Below, piece after piece: positions 25,263 through 33,693 of a stretch of DNA of 64,000 nt. The first letter of the stretch is position 1. Every line of letters starts with the position of its first letter. The DNA is from Chryseobacterium sp. StRB126 (lineage in GTDB: Bacteria; Bacteroidota; Bacteroidia; Flavobacteriales; Weeksellaceae), in NCBI RefSeq assembly GCF_000829375.1, contig NZ_AP014624.1, positions 4,650,001 to 4,714,000 on the forward strand, read 5' to 3'. Below the pieces are notes generated by a model, which had not been told where the DNA came from, made no database searches, and worked only from the letters and a program-made list of their open reading frames with translations. The translations under genes and the position numbers were made by a program.

Positions 25263-26039
25263 TTAAAATTCACCATCCATCCCTGGTATGCGGCAGATAG
25301 GTGGACATGGTTTTGCCCAGTCATAGGTATTGGACATCATCTGAGCACGTTCTGCATTCTGAAGATTTTCACGGAAGGAGATAAAAATAAGGGTTACCAA
25401 CATTTTTCCGTACACATCGTTATATTTAAGTCCGAAAGAACATTTAATTTCCTTCAAACCTTCATCTAAAAGGCATAAATCTGCCGTAGGAACATAGAAT
25501 CTTTTAAAAATTCCTATCCCTTTGGATTCATTACATTCTTTGTAAAACCAATCCATCCCTGATTCTCTCCAGCTTTCAATAGCTTCTATCGCTTTATCCT
25601 GCTCAAGAATGGGCTTATTGGATATAGGAAAAGCCATATCTGTATTTTTCTCTATTTTTTCAAGTCCTTTGGAAAGAATGGTATTTTTAACAATAGTATA
25701 TTCTTGTACCTCCTGAAGTTTTACGTCACTTGCCAATTCGGAAAGAAAGCAATAAGGATATTCTCTTTGATCTATTCGGTCTCCCTTTTCATTCATAGGA
25801 TAAAAAATAAGGATCAGTTGATTTTTCCATATTCCCATTGTAGCACAGAATTCAGGATATTCCTTATAGCTTTTCATCCATTCAAGCGGGCCATCAGAAA
25901 CAGTAAAGACATACGTAGTAGGAATTAATTCTTTGATTCTTGAATAATTAGAACGACAAAGGCTCCATTCGTCTGCAGCAATTCTGCATTCTTCTACAGG
26001 AAGTAAATAGTCTACGATGTTTAACGTTGTCATAAGCAT
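25263..26039 (-). CDS. Protein of unknown function in the kinase operon
   Basis: No family recognised. From the ATG at 26037-26039 the product is about 258 residues, soluble, with no signal peptide or transmembrane helix. Visible features are an internal Cys-containing stretch (EYPEFCATMGIWKNQLILIFYPMN), an acidic linker and a Cys/Pro end (WAKPCPPICRIPGMDGEF). An alternative ATG at 26031-26033 removes two residues; an upstream frame to 26084 is less likely. It is 17 nt upstream of the 7-TM gene and 57 nt downstream of the M15-like gene, so all belong to one transcript. Confidence 0.65.
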   Translation of the reverse strand: MLMTTLNIVDYLLPVEECRIAADEWSLCRSNYSRIKELIPTTYVFTVSDGPLEWMKSYKEYPEFCATMGIWKNQLILIFYPMNEKGDRIDQREYPYCFLSELASDVKLQEVQEYTIVKNTILSKGLEKIEKNTDMAFPISNKPILEQDKAIEAIESWRESGMDWFYKECNESKGIGIFKRFYVPTADLCLLDEGLKEIKCSFGLKYNDVYGKMLVTLIFISFRENLQNAERAQMMSNTYDWAKPCPPICRIPGMDGEF

Positions 26040-26096
26040 GGTTTTTAGTTGTATAAAATTATATAAACTAAACATGCTGTGCAAGTAGGAATTTAA

Positions 26097-26717
26097 TTAA
26101 TAATTCCGCACTGTAATATGATAACAGCTCTGTTGTCTTTCTTTTATGTAATAAATTCTACCAGCATCTACATAACGCTTTAAAACCTTCTCCAAAGCCG
26201 CTTCCATTTTCGGATTATTTTTAAGAACATTATTGAATCGTACGTAAGAAATATCGAAGGAATTTCCGTAGTTGTGAGAGCTTATTCCCAAAGCTGCATT
26301 AGAATTCACTCTTCTTAACCTGCATTGATCTTCCAGTGTTCGGGTTATGGATGAAACAGTAAATGTAGCTCCTTTTGTTGCCTTACTGAATTTGGAGCCG
26401 ATATTTTCCAATGTGGTTTTCGCTTTAGAGACCATATAGGCTTTGCTGTAATCAAGTTTCTGAATCTGATATCCTTTTCCGGATTTCTTAATTTTATGAA
26501 ACTTTCCTTTATCAATATACTTTTGTACCATTTTAAAATCCTTCAGTAAGTGTACTCCAAAACTTTTAGAAGCATCCAGATGGGGTTTGTAAAGCGGAGT
26601 AGCCTCAACCTTTAAAACAGTTGTAAGATCATAGCAGGGAAGGTTTTTTTTTGCCGCCTGCGAATAATGTAAACTATACATAAAAGGTACAAAGACCACA
26701 CAAAGAAACTTTCTCAT
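26097..26717 (-). CDS. Exported M15-peptidase-like protein (DUF5715-like)
   Basis: The 206-residue protein has a signal peptide (1-20, MRKFLCVVFVPFMYSLHYSQ). The C-terminal half contains TVSSITRTLEDQCRLRR, then SSHNYGNSFDISYV and the final CYHITV. Order and spacing (SxHxxGxxxD then a later H) are those of M15/D-Ala-D-Ala-carboxypeptidase-like metallopeptidases and of DUF5715. A zinc-dependent peptidoglycan peptidase in the periplasm is the likely role. It is the first gene of the run that leads to the kinase and regulator, hinting that the system concerns the envelope. Confidence 0.75.
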   Translation of the reverse strand: MRKFLCVVFVPFMYSLHYSQAAKKNLPCYDLTTVLKVEATPLYKPHLDASKSFGVHLLKDFKMVQKYIDKGKFHKIKKSGKGYQIQKLDYSKAYMVSKAKTTLENIGSKFSKATKGATFTVSSITRTLEDQCRLRRVNSNAALGISSHNYGNSFDISYVRFNNVLKNNPKMEAALEKVLKRYVDAGRIYYIKERQQSCYHITVRNY

Positions 26718-26902
26718 TAACCACCACTTTAAATTACTACGGAAGGATAAAACAATTATGTTAGCTCATTCAACAATAACCATCATAGTATCCCAACAAA
26801 TCCCAAACAAACATCAAACCAATTTGTTTAATTTACAATTTTTGTTCCTCTAATTTTGTTGTTTTTTTTCAGTTTTAACTTTTTACTTTAAGATATAAAT
26901 TC

Positions 26903-26910
26903 TACATTTG
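26903..26910 (+). promoter_or_regulatory. aqpZ -7 box
   Basis: TACATTTG, 24 nt before the aqpZ ATG at 26935. The box overlaps an in-frame TTG at 26908, which argues against that TTG being the start. No clear TTG at -33. Confidence 0.6.
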
Positions 26911-26934
26911 AGTTACATTTTAAAAATAAACAAT

Positions 26935-27654
26935 ATGATAAAAAAACTTTTTGCTGAATTTTTCGGCACATTTTGGCTTGTTTTCGGGGGTTGCGGGAGC
27001 GCTGTTTTTGCAGCGGGTGTTCCTGATATCGGCATCGGACTTTTAGGGGTTGCTCTAGCTTTCGGTCTTACTGTTCTTACGATGGCTTATGCCGTGGGAC
27101 ATATTTCCGGTGGTCACTTCAACCCTGCAGTTTCTTTCGGGCTTTTAGCAGGGGGAAGATTTTCTGCAAAAGACCTTATCCCTTACATTGTGGCACAGTG
27201 TCTTGGAGCAATTGTTGCTGCAGGATGTCTATACACAATCCTTAACGGAGCCGGAGCTGTAGATTTCTCAGCACCGGGAGCATTTGCTACCAATTTCTAT
27301 GGAGAAGCAGTGTACAACGGAAAAGCCTTCAGTATGGGAGCAGCATTCCTTGCAGAGTTTTTATTAACAGCTTTCTTCCTTATCGTTATTATGGGCGCTA
27401 CGGATAAATGGACTAATGGTAAGTTTGCAGGGATCGCTATTGGTCTTGCCCTTACTTTGATTCACCTGATCTCAATCCCAATTACAAATACCTCTGTAAA
27501 CCCTGCAAGATCCCTTTCGCAGGCCGTTTTCACAGGCGGATTGGCTATGTCACAGCTTTGGCTGTTCTGGGTAGCTCCAATTCTTGGAGGAATTGTAGGT
27601 GGATTAATCTACAAATTCTTACTTCAGAGAGATACTGCAGAAGTAGCTGACTAA
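26935..27654 (+). CDS. aqpZ: Aquaporin Z
   Basis: The 239-residue channel has six transmembrane helices and two NPA half-helices: [11 protein letters not shown] (NPA 63-65) and [13 protein letters not shown] (near 187). The N-terminus [20 protein letters not shown] is the usual AqpZ start. The narrow-pore residues look like water-specific AqpZ rather than a glycerol facilitator, since there is no glycerol-type Asp after the second NPAR. It moves water across the inner membrane. The ATG at 26935 is chosen because the promoter box overlaps the upstream TTG at 26908. Confidence 0.93.
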   Translation: MIKKLFAEFFGTFWLVFGGCGSAVFAAGVPDIGIGLLGVALAFGLTVLTMAYAVGHISGGHFNPAVSFGLLAGGRFSAKDLIPYIVAQCLGAIVAAGCLYTILNGAGAVDFSAPGAFATNFYGEAVYNGKAFSMGAAFLAEFLLTAFFLIVIMGATDKWTNGKFAGIAIGLALTLIHLISIPITNTSVNPARSLSQAVFTGGLAMSQLWLFWVAPILGGIVGGLIYKFLLQRDTAEVAD

Positions 27655-27680
27655 TTAATTTTAGAATTACATATAACTAT

Positions 27681-27706
27681 AAAATCCTGTCTGATGACAG
27701 GATTTT
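27681..27706 (+). terminator. aqpZ terminator
   Basis: Perfect 11-bp stem AAAATCCTGTC / GACAGGATTTT with a 4-nt loop and T run, 26 nt past the stop. Confidence 0.85.
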
Positions 27707-27728
27707 TTGTTTTATAAGGTAGTTTTTT

Positions 27729-27812
27729 AAACGCAAAGTTTTATGATGAGGGAGTATTATTTTTAGGAGGCAAAGAAGTGCGCCTTTGTCGCTGATGAAG
27801 TAAGTGATTTAG
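27729..27812. repeat. AAACGCAAAG-type dispersed element, copy 1
   Basis: It begins AAACGCAAAGTTTTATG (27729-27745), passes through GGAGGCAAAGAAG (27767-27779) and ends GCTGATGAAGTAAGTG. The same opening 17-mer, then TAAAGA and GATGAAGC, occur in the same order on the minus strand at 63970-63891. No coding sense. Confidence 0.55.
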
Positions 27813-27840
27813 CTATGTGCTAAAAGAAGACATGATACTT

Positions 27841-28386
27841 TTACTTTTTATTTTTAAGATCAAAAGGATTTTTGAAAATAAGCTCTTCATGCTTTCCTTT
27901 GATTTCCATTTTACGTTGAAGCAGATTTAAAGCCATTTTTCTGATGAAAAGATCTTTATCATTCAGTTTCCAATAAGAATCTTCGTGAAGCCTTTTTGGG
28001 GAACGGATAAGATAGAATTCTGTGTCCCAGGTATCTGCATTATGATAAAACTCAATGATTCCGCAATGCTCCGGAATGAGATTAGAATCTACCATTCCCA
28101 TTGGCAATAGAAAACTGAAAGCATTACATACATAGTCTCCACAGGAAATTTTATCATGTTTCAGAAATTTTTCTCCTGTATCTTTATTAAAATATGATTT
28201 TTTGAAGTCGTTTTTAAAGTCACTTTTTGAAAGCTTGATCTCAATTTCATGGCTCATTCCTTCCGCATCAATAATAAGCATATCCGCTTCCCAATCAGCC
28301 TGAAAATAGTTAGTCAGTACGAGTTCTTTTTCAAAATCGCAATGGGTATGAATGTATGCGTGAACAAGTTCTTCTATTTTAAGCAT
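27841..28386 (-). CDS. Putative PD-(D/E)XK nuclease-fold protein
   Basis: The 181-residue protein carries a motif typical of PD-(D/E)XK folds in its N-terminal half: WEADMLIIDAEGMSHEIEIK, i.e. an acidic residue before a beta turn, then E-x-K on the next strand (about residues 32-51), followed by SKSDFKNDFKK. MmcB-like and similar proteins show this arrangement. Possible DNA cleavage or repair is inferred only from this motif. The rest (CGDYVCNAFSFLLP) is unfamiliar. It is transcribed alone on the minus strand. Confidence 0.55.
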   Translation of the reverse strand: MLKIEELVHAYIHTHCDFEKELVLTNYFQADWEADMLIIDAEGMSHEIEIKLSKSDFKNDFKKSYFNKDTGEKFLKHDKISCGDYVCNAFSFLLPMGMVDSNLIPEHCGIIEFYHNADTWDTEFYLIRSPKRLHEDSYWKLNDKDLFIRKMALNLLQRKMEIKGKHEELIFKNPFDLKNKK

Positions 28387-28480
28387 AATCTTAGTTTAGA
28401 TTGAAGCCATTCAGACATGAGATATGAGACACTTTTCAACAAACAAAATTCAATATTATGAATCCCGAAACTATCTTTGG

Positions 28481-29473
28481 TTAGCTCACTAACAAACTGC
28501 AGCCTCTGATATCAGAGTGGTCTATTCTTCCCAACACCTGAAATTTATCGCCTATTATTTTTCCCAAATCCTGAGTTGCAATGAAAGAGCAAGAATGAGT
28601 ATTGGCTAAATCGATGATATTAATAGCTCCTGTTCTGCCTTCTTTTTCATAAGAGAAAGGATCTTCAGCATTTCTGATCTTAATTCTCATCCAATTAGGA
28701 CACTGATATTCATTGTTTCCAAGGGAATAAGCTTGAGATAACAACTCTGTCATTGAATATTCTGAGTAAATCTTATCTGTTTTGAAGCCTTCCTGCAAAA
28801 TTTTCAACAGTTCGTCTTTTGTCATTTCTTCTTTTCGGCCTTTCATTCCACCGGTTTCAATGACGATTAGGTTTTCAAGAATACTTAGAGATTCTTTGCT
28901 ATGTTCAGAATGACAATAATCTAAGAAGTCTAATAAAGCAAAGGAAACTCCGAAAAGAATTACTTTTTTATCCTGTAGCCGGTTCAAAAGATTGAAAAGA
29001 TCAGAATGATTATAAAGGAAATACCCGTTTTCAGGTTTTGCTGATTTTTTCATCAGATAATCTACCATGTAGATCAATGATGAATTCTGTTTTTCCAGAT
29101 AACTTGGTAATAACCCAAGGAAAATAAAATCTTCAGGCTTTCCGATGAATTGTTCAAAACTTTTATAAATACTTTCTTCATATAAATCTGTATTGGCAAT
29201 GAAGTGCTTTGAAAGATTCATCTGTGTGGTTCCGGAACTTTGAAAAAAGAGGTCCGTAGTCACATTTTTATCCAGAATCTGATGGTTTTTAAACATTTCA
29301 ATCGGAAGAAAAGGAATTTCCGATAAATTGTTAACCTCATCCGGATTGATGTTCAGATAATCTACAAATTTTCTATATATCTCAACATTTTCATACTGAT
29401 AACGAAATGTTTTCAATGATACATCCAGGAAATCCTGTTCGGTTTGTATGTTGAATATATTTTTCGGTTCCAT
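28481..29473 (-). CDS. LuxE/PaaK-family acyl-protein synthetase-like enzyme
   Basis: The 330 residues match the LuxE branch of adenylate-forming enzymes: FLPIEMFKNHQI, SSGTTQMNLSKH (the ATP/AMP-binding Ser/Thr-rich loop), IETGGMKGRKEEM, YSEYSMTELLSQAY and GRTGAINIIDLAN with a terminal GRIDHSDIRGCS. Such enzymes activate an acyl group as acyl-AMP for transfer to a protein or cofactor. Around residues 190-200 it contains YCHSEHSKESLSILEN, which is the translation of a dispersed DNA repeat at 28889-28915. This appears to be an in-frame insertion in an otherwise intact gene. Substrate unknown. Confidence 0.8.
   Translation of the reverse strand: MEPKNIFNIQTEQDFLDVSLKTFRYQYENVEIYRKFVDYLNINPDEVNNLSEIPFLPIEMFKNHQILDKNVTTDLFFQSSGTTQMNLSKHFIANTDLYEESIYKSFEQFIGKPEDFIFLGLLPSYLEKQNSSLIYMVDYLMKKSAKPENGYFLYNHSDLFNLLNRLQDKKVILFGVSFALLDFLDYCHSEHSKESLSILENLIVIETGGMKGRKEEMTKDELLKILQEGFKTDKIYSEYSMTELLSQAYSLGNNEYQCPNWMRIKIRNAEDPFSYEKEGRTGAINIIDLANTHSCSFIATQDLGKIIGDKFQVLGRIDHSDIRGCSLLVS
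28889..28915. repeat. Dispersed repeat inserted in frame inside a coding region
   Basis: Plus strand AGATTCTTTGCTATGTTCAG then AATGACA. This is the familiar AGATTCTTCGCT.xGCTCAGAATGACA type intergenic repeat (minus: TGTCATTCTGAAC then AAGAATCT). Here it encodes CHSEHSKESL within the LuxE-like gene. Confidence 0.6.
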
Positions 29474-29611
29474 AATTTTTTCAATCGTCTTATTACTTCT
29501 GCTTAAAGCAATTATTTGGACAAAATATTTTTATTTAATGTTTTTTTAATATCAAAATTTGACTTTGGTAAACTTCTTGCAATTACTTAATCGGAATATG
29601 GATTAAAAACA

Positions 29612-29660
29612 GAATGAGTCCCCCACTCATTCTCAAATTACCTCTTTTTAGGGGTAATTT
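29612..29660 (-). terminator. Tandem hairpins after lpxH
   Basis: On the minus strand a hairpin AAATTACCCC / GAGGTAATTT (29660-29635, one G-U pair) is followed by a second 7-bp hairpin GAATGAG / CTCATTC (29632-29612). They lie 12 nt past the lpxH stop. Confidence 0.6.
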
Positions 29661-29671
29661 TTTTGTTTTTA

Positions 29672-30439
29672 TTACTCGAAAGCCTTCAGTTCAAAGTCTT
29701 TTTCAAAAACGCCATAGGTAAAATAGGAAATCCAGTCTCCAAGATTGATGTATTTTGAATTTCGTTCTAAATCCAATACCATAGGAAGATGACGGTGCCC
29801 GTATACGAAATAATCAATTTTCTCCGTCTTCAGCTTTTCTTTGGAATAAATAATGAGAAACTCTTTATCTTCTCCTAAGAATGCTTTGTCTTCTTCTCCT
29901 GAGATCATTTTATTCTTCTGGGAAAGATACAAAGCAACTTTCATCGCTATATCAGGGTGAAGCCACTTGAAAAACCATTGTGCTATCGGATTGGTAAAGA
30001 CTTTTTTCATTCTTTTGTATCCTTTATCACCAGGTCCCAAACCATCTCCATGGGCCAACAAGAACTGTTTTCCGCCCATTTCAAAATACTGTTTCTGGTA
30101 AAAAACGGTACAACCAATTTCTTCTTCAAGATAATCTTTCATCCAAAGGTCATGGTTTCCCACAAAAAAATAAATATGGATTCCTCGATCTTTGAGTTCT
30201 GCAATTTTCCCTAAAACACGGACATATCCTTTGGGCACTACATGTTTCCATTCATGCCAGAAGTCAAAAAGGTCACCCATTAAAAATAAAACCTGTGCAT
30301 CTTCTTTAATCTGATCCATCCATCGTATAAATCTTTCTTCACGTACCTTACTTTCTTTAGGAGTAGGTGCACCGAAATGCTGATCTGAAGCAAAGTATAC
30401 TTTTTTTCCAGGTTCTAAATTAATTGTTGTTTTTAACAC
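29672..30439 (-). CDS. lpxH: UDP-2,3-diacylglucosamine diphosphatase
   Basis: The 255-residue calcineurin-like phosphoesterase has all LpxH metal motifs: SDQHFG (D19, H21), MGDLFDFW, GNHDLW, LAHGDG and YGHRH. LpxH hydrolyses UDP-2,3-diacylglucosamine to lipid X and UMP, a step in lipid A synthesis at the inner membrane. A C-terminal LGDWISYFTY tail is also LpxH-like. Length is normal. The start is GTG (30437-30439). It is 24 nt after the queD stop and probably in one transcript with queD. Confidence 0.85.
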   Translation of the reverse strand: MLKTTINLEPGKKVYFASDQHFGAPTPKESKVREERFIRWMDQIKEDAQVLFLMGDLFDFWHEWKHVVPKGYVRVLGKIAELKDRGIHIYFFVGNHDLWMKDYLEEEIGCTVFYQKQYFEMGGKQFLLAHGDGLGPGDKGYKRMKKVFTNPIAQWFFKWLHPDIAMKVALYLSQKNKMISGEEDKAFLGEDKEFLIIYSKEKLKTEKIDYFVYGHRHLPMVLDLERNSKYINLGDWISYFTYGVFEKDFELKAFE

Positions 30440-30463
30440 CTTGTGAGCTTTATGGGATAATAA

Positions 30464-30910
30464 TTATTGATTGTCTTCTGCAAACCATTCTCCATAAGAG
30501 TTTTCAGTCTCATGAAGTTTAAGATAAGCCAGAGAAATTCCTTCCGGAAGTCTTGATTTTATTTTGGCAGCAATGGCATACAGCATATTTTCACAGGTTG
30601 GCTGGAAGCTGCAGTAGATTACCTTATGCCCTTTCTGTTCAAGATCATCACCCAACTCTTTATGAGGAGTAAGTGCATTTAAAAGCACTGCATGATCCCA
30701 AACATCTACGATCTCAGATTTTACGATACTTTTGATATCTCCGAAATCAACTACCATCCCATTTTTAGGGTTATCAATATCATTAATCGGTTTTCCTTTC
30801 ACTGTTACAAACAGTTTATAGGAATGTCCATGCATATTTTTACATTTCCCATCGTAGTTGTACAGTACGTGGGCTGTTTCGAATGTAAAAATTTTTGTAA
30901 TACGTATCAT
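30464..30910 (-). CDS. queD: 6-carboxytetrahydropterin synthase (QueD-like)
   Basis: The 148-residue PTPS-family protein has the zinc ligands H14 (FETAHVL), H27 and H29 (CKNMHGHSYKL) with the catalytic Cys23 four residues before HGH. It also has MVVDFGDIKS, WDHAVLLN, FQPTCENM and the final LHETENSYGEW. This pattern (C-x3-HGH) is that of QueD, which makes 6-carboxytetrahydropterin in the queuosine pathway. The ATG at 30908-30910 is chosen; its promoter box is only 4 nt upstream, which rules out a longer start from the TTG at 30928. Other queuosine genes are not in the window. Confidence 0.88.
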   Translation of the reverse strand: MIRITKIFTFETAHVLYNYDGKCKNMHGHSYKLFVTVKGKPINDIDNPKNGMVVDFGDIKSIVKSEIVDVWDHAVLLNALTPHKELGDDLEQKGHKVIYCSFQPTCENMLYAIAAKIKSRLPEGISLAYLKLHETENSYGEWFAEDNQ

Positions 30911-30914
30911 ACTG

Positions 30915-30942
30915 CAAAGATATGACAAAACCGCTTAACAAA
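30915..30942 (-). promoter_or_regulatory. queD promoter
   Basis: Minus strand TTTG (30942-30939), 16-nt spacer, TATCTTTG (30922-30915), then 4 nt to the ATG. The transcript is likely leaderless. Confidence 0.6.
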
Positions 30943-30970
30943 GAAAAGACGGTCTCTATTACAATGATTT

Positions 30971-31381
30971 TCAAATATAGTTCTCATCAATTTCCCCGGC
31001 TAATCCCTCCAGCCAATTGCCCTCCAGCCTTTTTATTTTCTTCGTTTCCGTATCAAACAGAATCCAAAGGGTGCTTGAATCCACAACCAGTTCATCATGA
31101 CAATAGAACTCTACTTTTCTCGGCTGCTTAGCTCCTTCCGGAGCTTGCGGATAAGTTTTCACGGTGATTACATCATCCAGATACACCTGCTTTTTGTAGC
31201 GAATATGATGATCCAGAAGCATCCAGGCATCATTTTCATATTCTGTTTTATGTTTTAAGAGATCCCAATGTTCTGCTGCTATTTCTTCCACCCAATGTAC
31301 ATACTGAACATTATTAACGTGATTATTCTGATCGATATGTTCTTCCGTTACTTTAATCTGTTTTTCATATACCAAACTCAT
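30971..31381 (-). CDS. Acyl-CoA thioesterase (4HBT hotdog family)
   Basis: The 136-residue hotdog-fold protein reads VTEEHIDQNNHVNNVQYVHWVEEIAAEHW. The Asp and Asn-His-Val-Asn-Asn segment is the active-site signature of 4-hydroxybenzoyl-CoA-type thioesterases. Such enzymes cleave acyl-CoA esters to the free acid and CoA; the natural substrate is unknown. I chose the ATG at 31379-31381, preceded by AAGGAG. A TAAATTTG box ends 18 nt upstream (31400-31407) and overlaps the alternative TTG start. Confidence 0.85.
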   Translation of the reverse strand: MSLVYEKQIKVTEEHIDQNNHVNNVQYVHWVEEIAAEHWDLLKHKTEYENDAWMLLDHHIRYKKQVYLDDVITVKTYPQAPEGAKQPRKVEFYCHDELVVDSSTLWILFDTETKKIKRLEGNWLEGLAGEIDENYI

Positions 31382-31468
31382 CTCCTTGAAATATTTACTC
31401 AAATTTAAGATTTAAAATAAAAGATTTCTCATGAATCTTCATACAAAAACTGATATTTATTGTATAAA

Positions 31469-31500
31469 AAAACGGAACCAGACTAATCTGATTCCGTTTT
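31469..31500 (-). terminator. Terminator after the Skp/OmpH-like gene
   Basis: A 14-bp stem with one G-U pair (AAAACGGAATCAGA on the minus strand and its partner) with a 4-nt loop, followed by T's. Confidence 0.85.
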
Positions 31501-31521
31501 GCAATTTTCAATAGATTGAAA

Positions 31522-32097
31522 TTATTTCTTAGCTTTTACTGCTGCTGGTTTAGAAGCGGTTGCTGAAGCTCCTAATTTTGCTTTTACCTGTGCAGTAATA
31601 TCTTCCCCTCCATCGGTATAGATAAGATTGGACCCACGTGCTGCAATATCAAATACATAGTTCAGACCTTTTTCTTTAGAAACTATAGAAATAGCATCTT
31701 TTACCTTTTGTTGTATCGGAGCAAACAAATCATTTTGTTTAGCAGAGATTTCCTTAGCTGCCTGTGCTCTTCCCTCCTCTATTTTCTTAGCCAGACTATC
31801 TAATTCTGTTTGCGCAACAACTAGTTCTTTAGTTACAGTATCTTTATTAGCATTCGTTAATGTCTTCTCTTTTTCCTGCGCTGTTTTCAACTTAGTTTGA
31901 TACTCACTGATAATTTTATCAATTTCAGTCTGTTTAGCTTTAGTTAGATTATCAATAGCTTCCCCAGCTGTTTTCACCTCAGATAAACTACTAAAAATGT
32001 CATCAGTATTTATATTCCCAATCTTTTGTTGAGCATTTACAGTATTTGCAGTTAAAGTTAATCCTGCTGCAATAAAAAATAATTTAATTAGTTTCAT
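31522..32097 (-). CDS. OmpH/Skp-like periplasmic chaperone
   Basis: The 191-residue protein has a signal peptide (1-22, ending NTVNA), then QQKIGNINTDDIFSSLSEVKTA, and a long charged coiled coil (about 45-130). This is followed by the conserved AISIVSKEKGLNYVFDIAA block and an Ala/Lys-rich tail. Skp/OmpH trimers hold unfolded outer-membrane proteins in the periplasm. It is encoded alone here, not next to bamA or lpxD. Its promoter box TATATTTG lies at 32142-32149. Confidence 0.85.
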   Translation of the reverse strand: MKLIKLFFIAAGLTLTANTVNAQQKIGNINTDDIFSSLSEVKTAGEAIDNLTKAKQTEIDKIISEYQTKLKTAQEKEKTLTNANKDTVTKELVVAQTELDSLAKKIEEGRAQAAKEISAKQNDLFAPIQQKVKDAISIVSKEKGLNYVFDIAARGSNLIYTDGGEDITAQVKAKLGASATASKPAAVKAKK

Positions 32098-32266
32098 TAT
32101 AATATATACTTTTTTTGAAAAATTTACTTTTTTTCAGTGTCCAAATATAATATAATTTTTCATTTAAGATCATTCTGATTTTTTAGACTTCCTTAAAATA
32201 CATAACCTATCAAAAACATCTTGAAACCATATAAAATATTCATTATAAAAAAGCCCTTTCAACATA

Positions 32267-32295
32267 AAGCCCTCCCCAAAAACTGAGGAGAGCTT
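32267..32295 (-). terminator. aceA terminator
   Basis: A 9-bp stem AAGCTCTCC / GGAGGGCTT on the minus strand with one G-U pair. A T-rich stretch follows after a second GGGCTTTTTT. Confidence 0.6.
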
Positions 32296-32326
32296 CGAAA
32301 ATATGTATAATGCAAAAAACTGAATT

Positions 32327-33607
32327 TTAATGGAACTGTGCTGTTTCTGTAGAATCCTTCATCGCTACGGTAGCAGAAGATCCGTTGGTAACAACATTCT
32401 GAACCTCATCAAAATATCCTGTCCCTACAAAAGACTGATGTTTTACCGCTCTGAATCCTTTTGATTGTAAAGCAAATTCACGCTCCTGAAGTTCTGAATA
32501 TCCGGCCATCCCTCTTTCTTTATACGCTAAAGCCAATTCAAACATTGCCGTATTCAAAGCATGGAATCCTGCCAAGGTAATAAACTGGAATTTATAGCCC
32601 ATTTTCGCTAACTCTTCGCGGAAGGTAGACATTTCCTCTACGCTCAGTTTAGCCGCCCAGTTGAATGAAGGGGAGCAGTTATAAGCAAGCATTTTTCCTG
32701 GAAACTGTGCATGAATTCCGTCTGCAAACCTTTTCGCCTGTTCCAAATCCGGGTTGGAAGTTTCCATCCAGATCAGGTCTGCATAAGGTGCATAAGATAA
32801 TCCTCGGTCTATTCCCTGTTCTACTCCATTTTTTACTACATAAAATCCTTCAGAAGTTCTTTCTCCTGTTACAAATTTTTTGTCTCTGTCATCAATATCT
32901 GAAGTCAGCAAGTCTGCTGCATCAGCGTCTGTTCTGGCGATGATAAGACTTGGAACACCCAATACATCTGCTGCCAAACGTGCCGCAACTAACTTATTAA
33001 TGGCTTCCTGAGTAGGAACCAATACTTTCCCTCCTAAATGTCCACATTTCTTTGCAGAAGAAAGCTGATCTTCAAAGTGTACGCCAGCAGCACCTGCCTC
33101 AATCATTTGTTTCATGAGTTCAAATGCATTCAGATTTCCTCCAAAACCTGCTTCAGCATCAGCAATAATCGGAACAAGATATTCTTTATCTCCAGCTCCG
33201 CTTACCGACTGAACCTGATCTGCTCTTAATAAAGCATTGTTAATTTTCTTTACTACAGAAGGCACTGAATTCGCCGGATACAAAGACTGATCCGGATACA
33301 TTTCTCCAGATAAATTAGCATCTGCAGCTACCTGCCATCCTGAAAGATAGATCGCCTCTAAGCCGGCATCAACTTCCTGCACAGCCTGATTACCTGTTAG
33401 AGCTCCAAGCCCTGCCACAAAATCTTGGGTATTTAATTTTTCCCAGAATTTCTTAGACATTTCTGTCGCAATGGTATAATCTATTTTGTAAGAGCCACGA
33501 AGTTTTAATACTTCTTCTGCCGTATAAGGTCTTTTTACGCCATTCCAGCGTGGATTTGTCAGCCAATCTTGCTCTAGAGCCTGGATTTGTTCTTGTCTTG
33601 TTTTCAT
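32327..33607 (-). CDS. aceA: Isocitrate lyase
   Basis: The 426-residue enzyme carries the isocitrate lyase signature KKCGH at residues 186-190 (catalytic Cys188), metal-site [22 protein letters not shown] and YNCSPSFNW. It splits isocitrate to glyoxylate and succinate, the first glyoxylate-shunt step, needed for growth on acetate or fatty acids. It lies 86 nt downstream of aceB on the same strand, and a terminator follows. Both are probably controlled by the divergent RamB/ScfR-like regulator. Confidence 0.95.
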   Translation of the reverse strand: MKTRQEQIQALEQDWLTNPRWNGVKRPYTAEEVLKLRGSYKIDYTIATEMSKKFWEKLNTQDFVAGLGALTGNQAVQEVDAGLEAIYLSGWQVAADANLSGEMYPDQSLYPANSVPSVVKKINNALLRADQVQSVSGAGDKEYLVPIIADAEAGFGGNLNAFELMKQMIEAGAAGVHFEDQLSSAKKCGHLGGKVLVPTQEAINKLVAARLAADVLGVPSLIIARTDADAADLLTSDIDDRDKKFVTGERTSEGFYVVKNGVEQGIDRGLSYAPYADLIWMETSNPDLEQAKRFADGIHAQFPGKMLAYNCSPSFNWAAKLSVEEMSTFREELAKMGYKFQFITLAGFHALNTAMFELALAYKERGMAGYSELQEREFALQSKGFRAVKHQSFVGTGYFDEVQNVVTNGSSATVAMKDSTETAQFH

Positions 33608-33693
33608 AATATTTGGATTTTGTTTGTTGAATTATTGGGTTCGAGATGCGGATTTTGTGAATATTCAGTTATTTCTATTCTCTCGTTGTCGAA

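Noticed and set aside
26908-26934. TTG start of aquaporin at 26908
   Set aside because: This TTG is part of the TACATTTG promoter box; the ATG at 26935 gives the normal AqpZ N-terminus.
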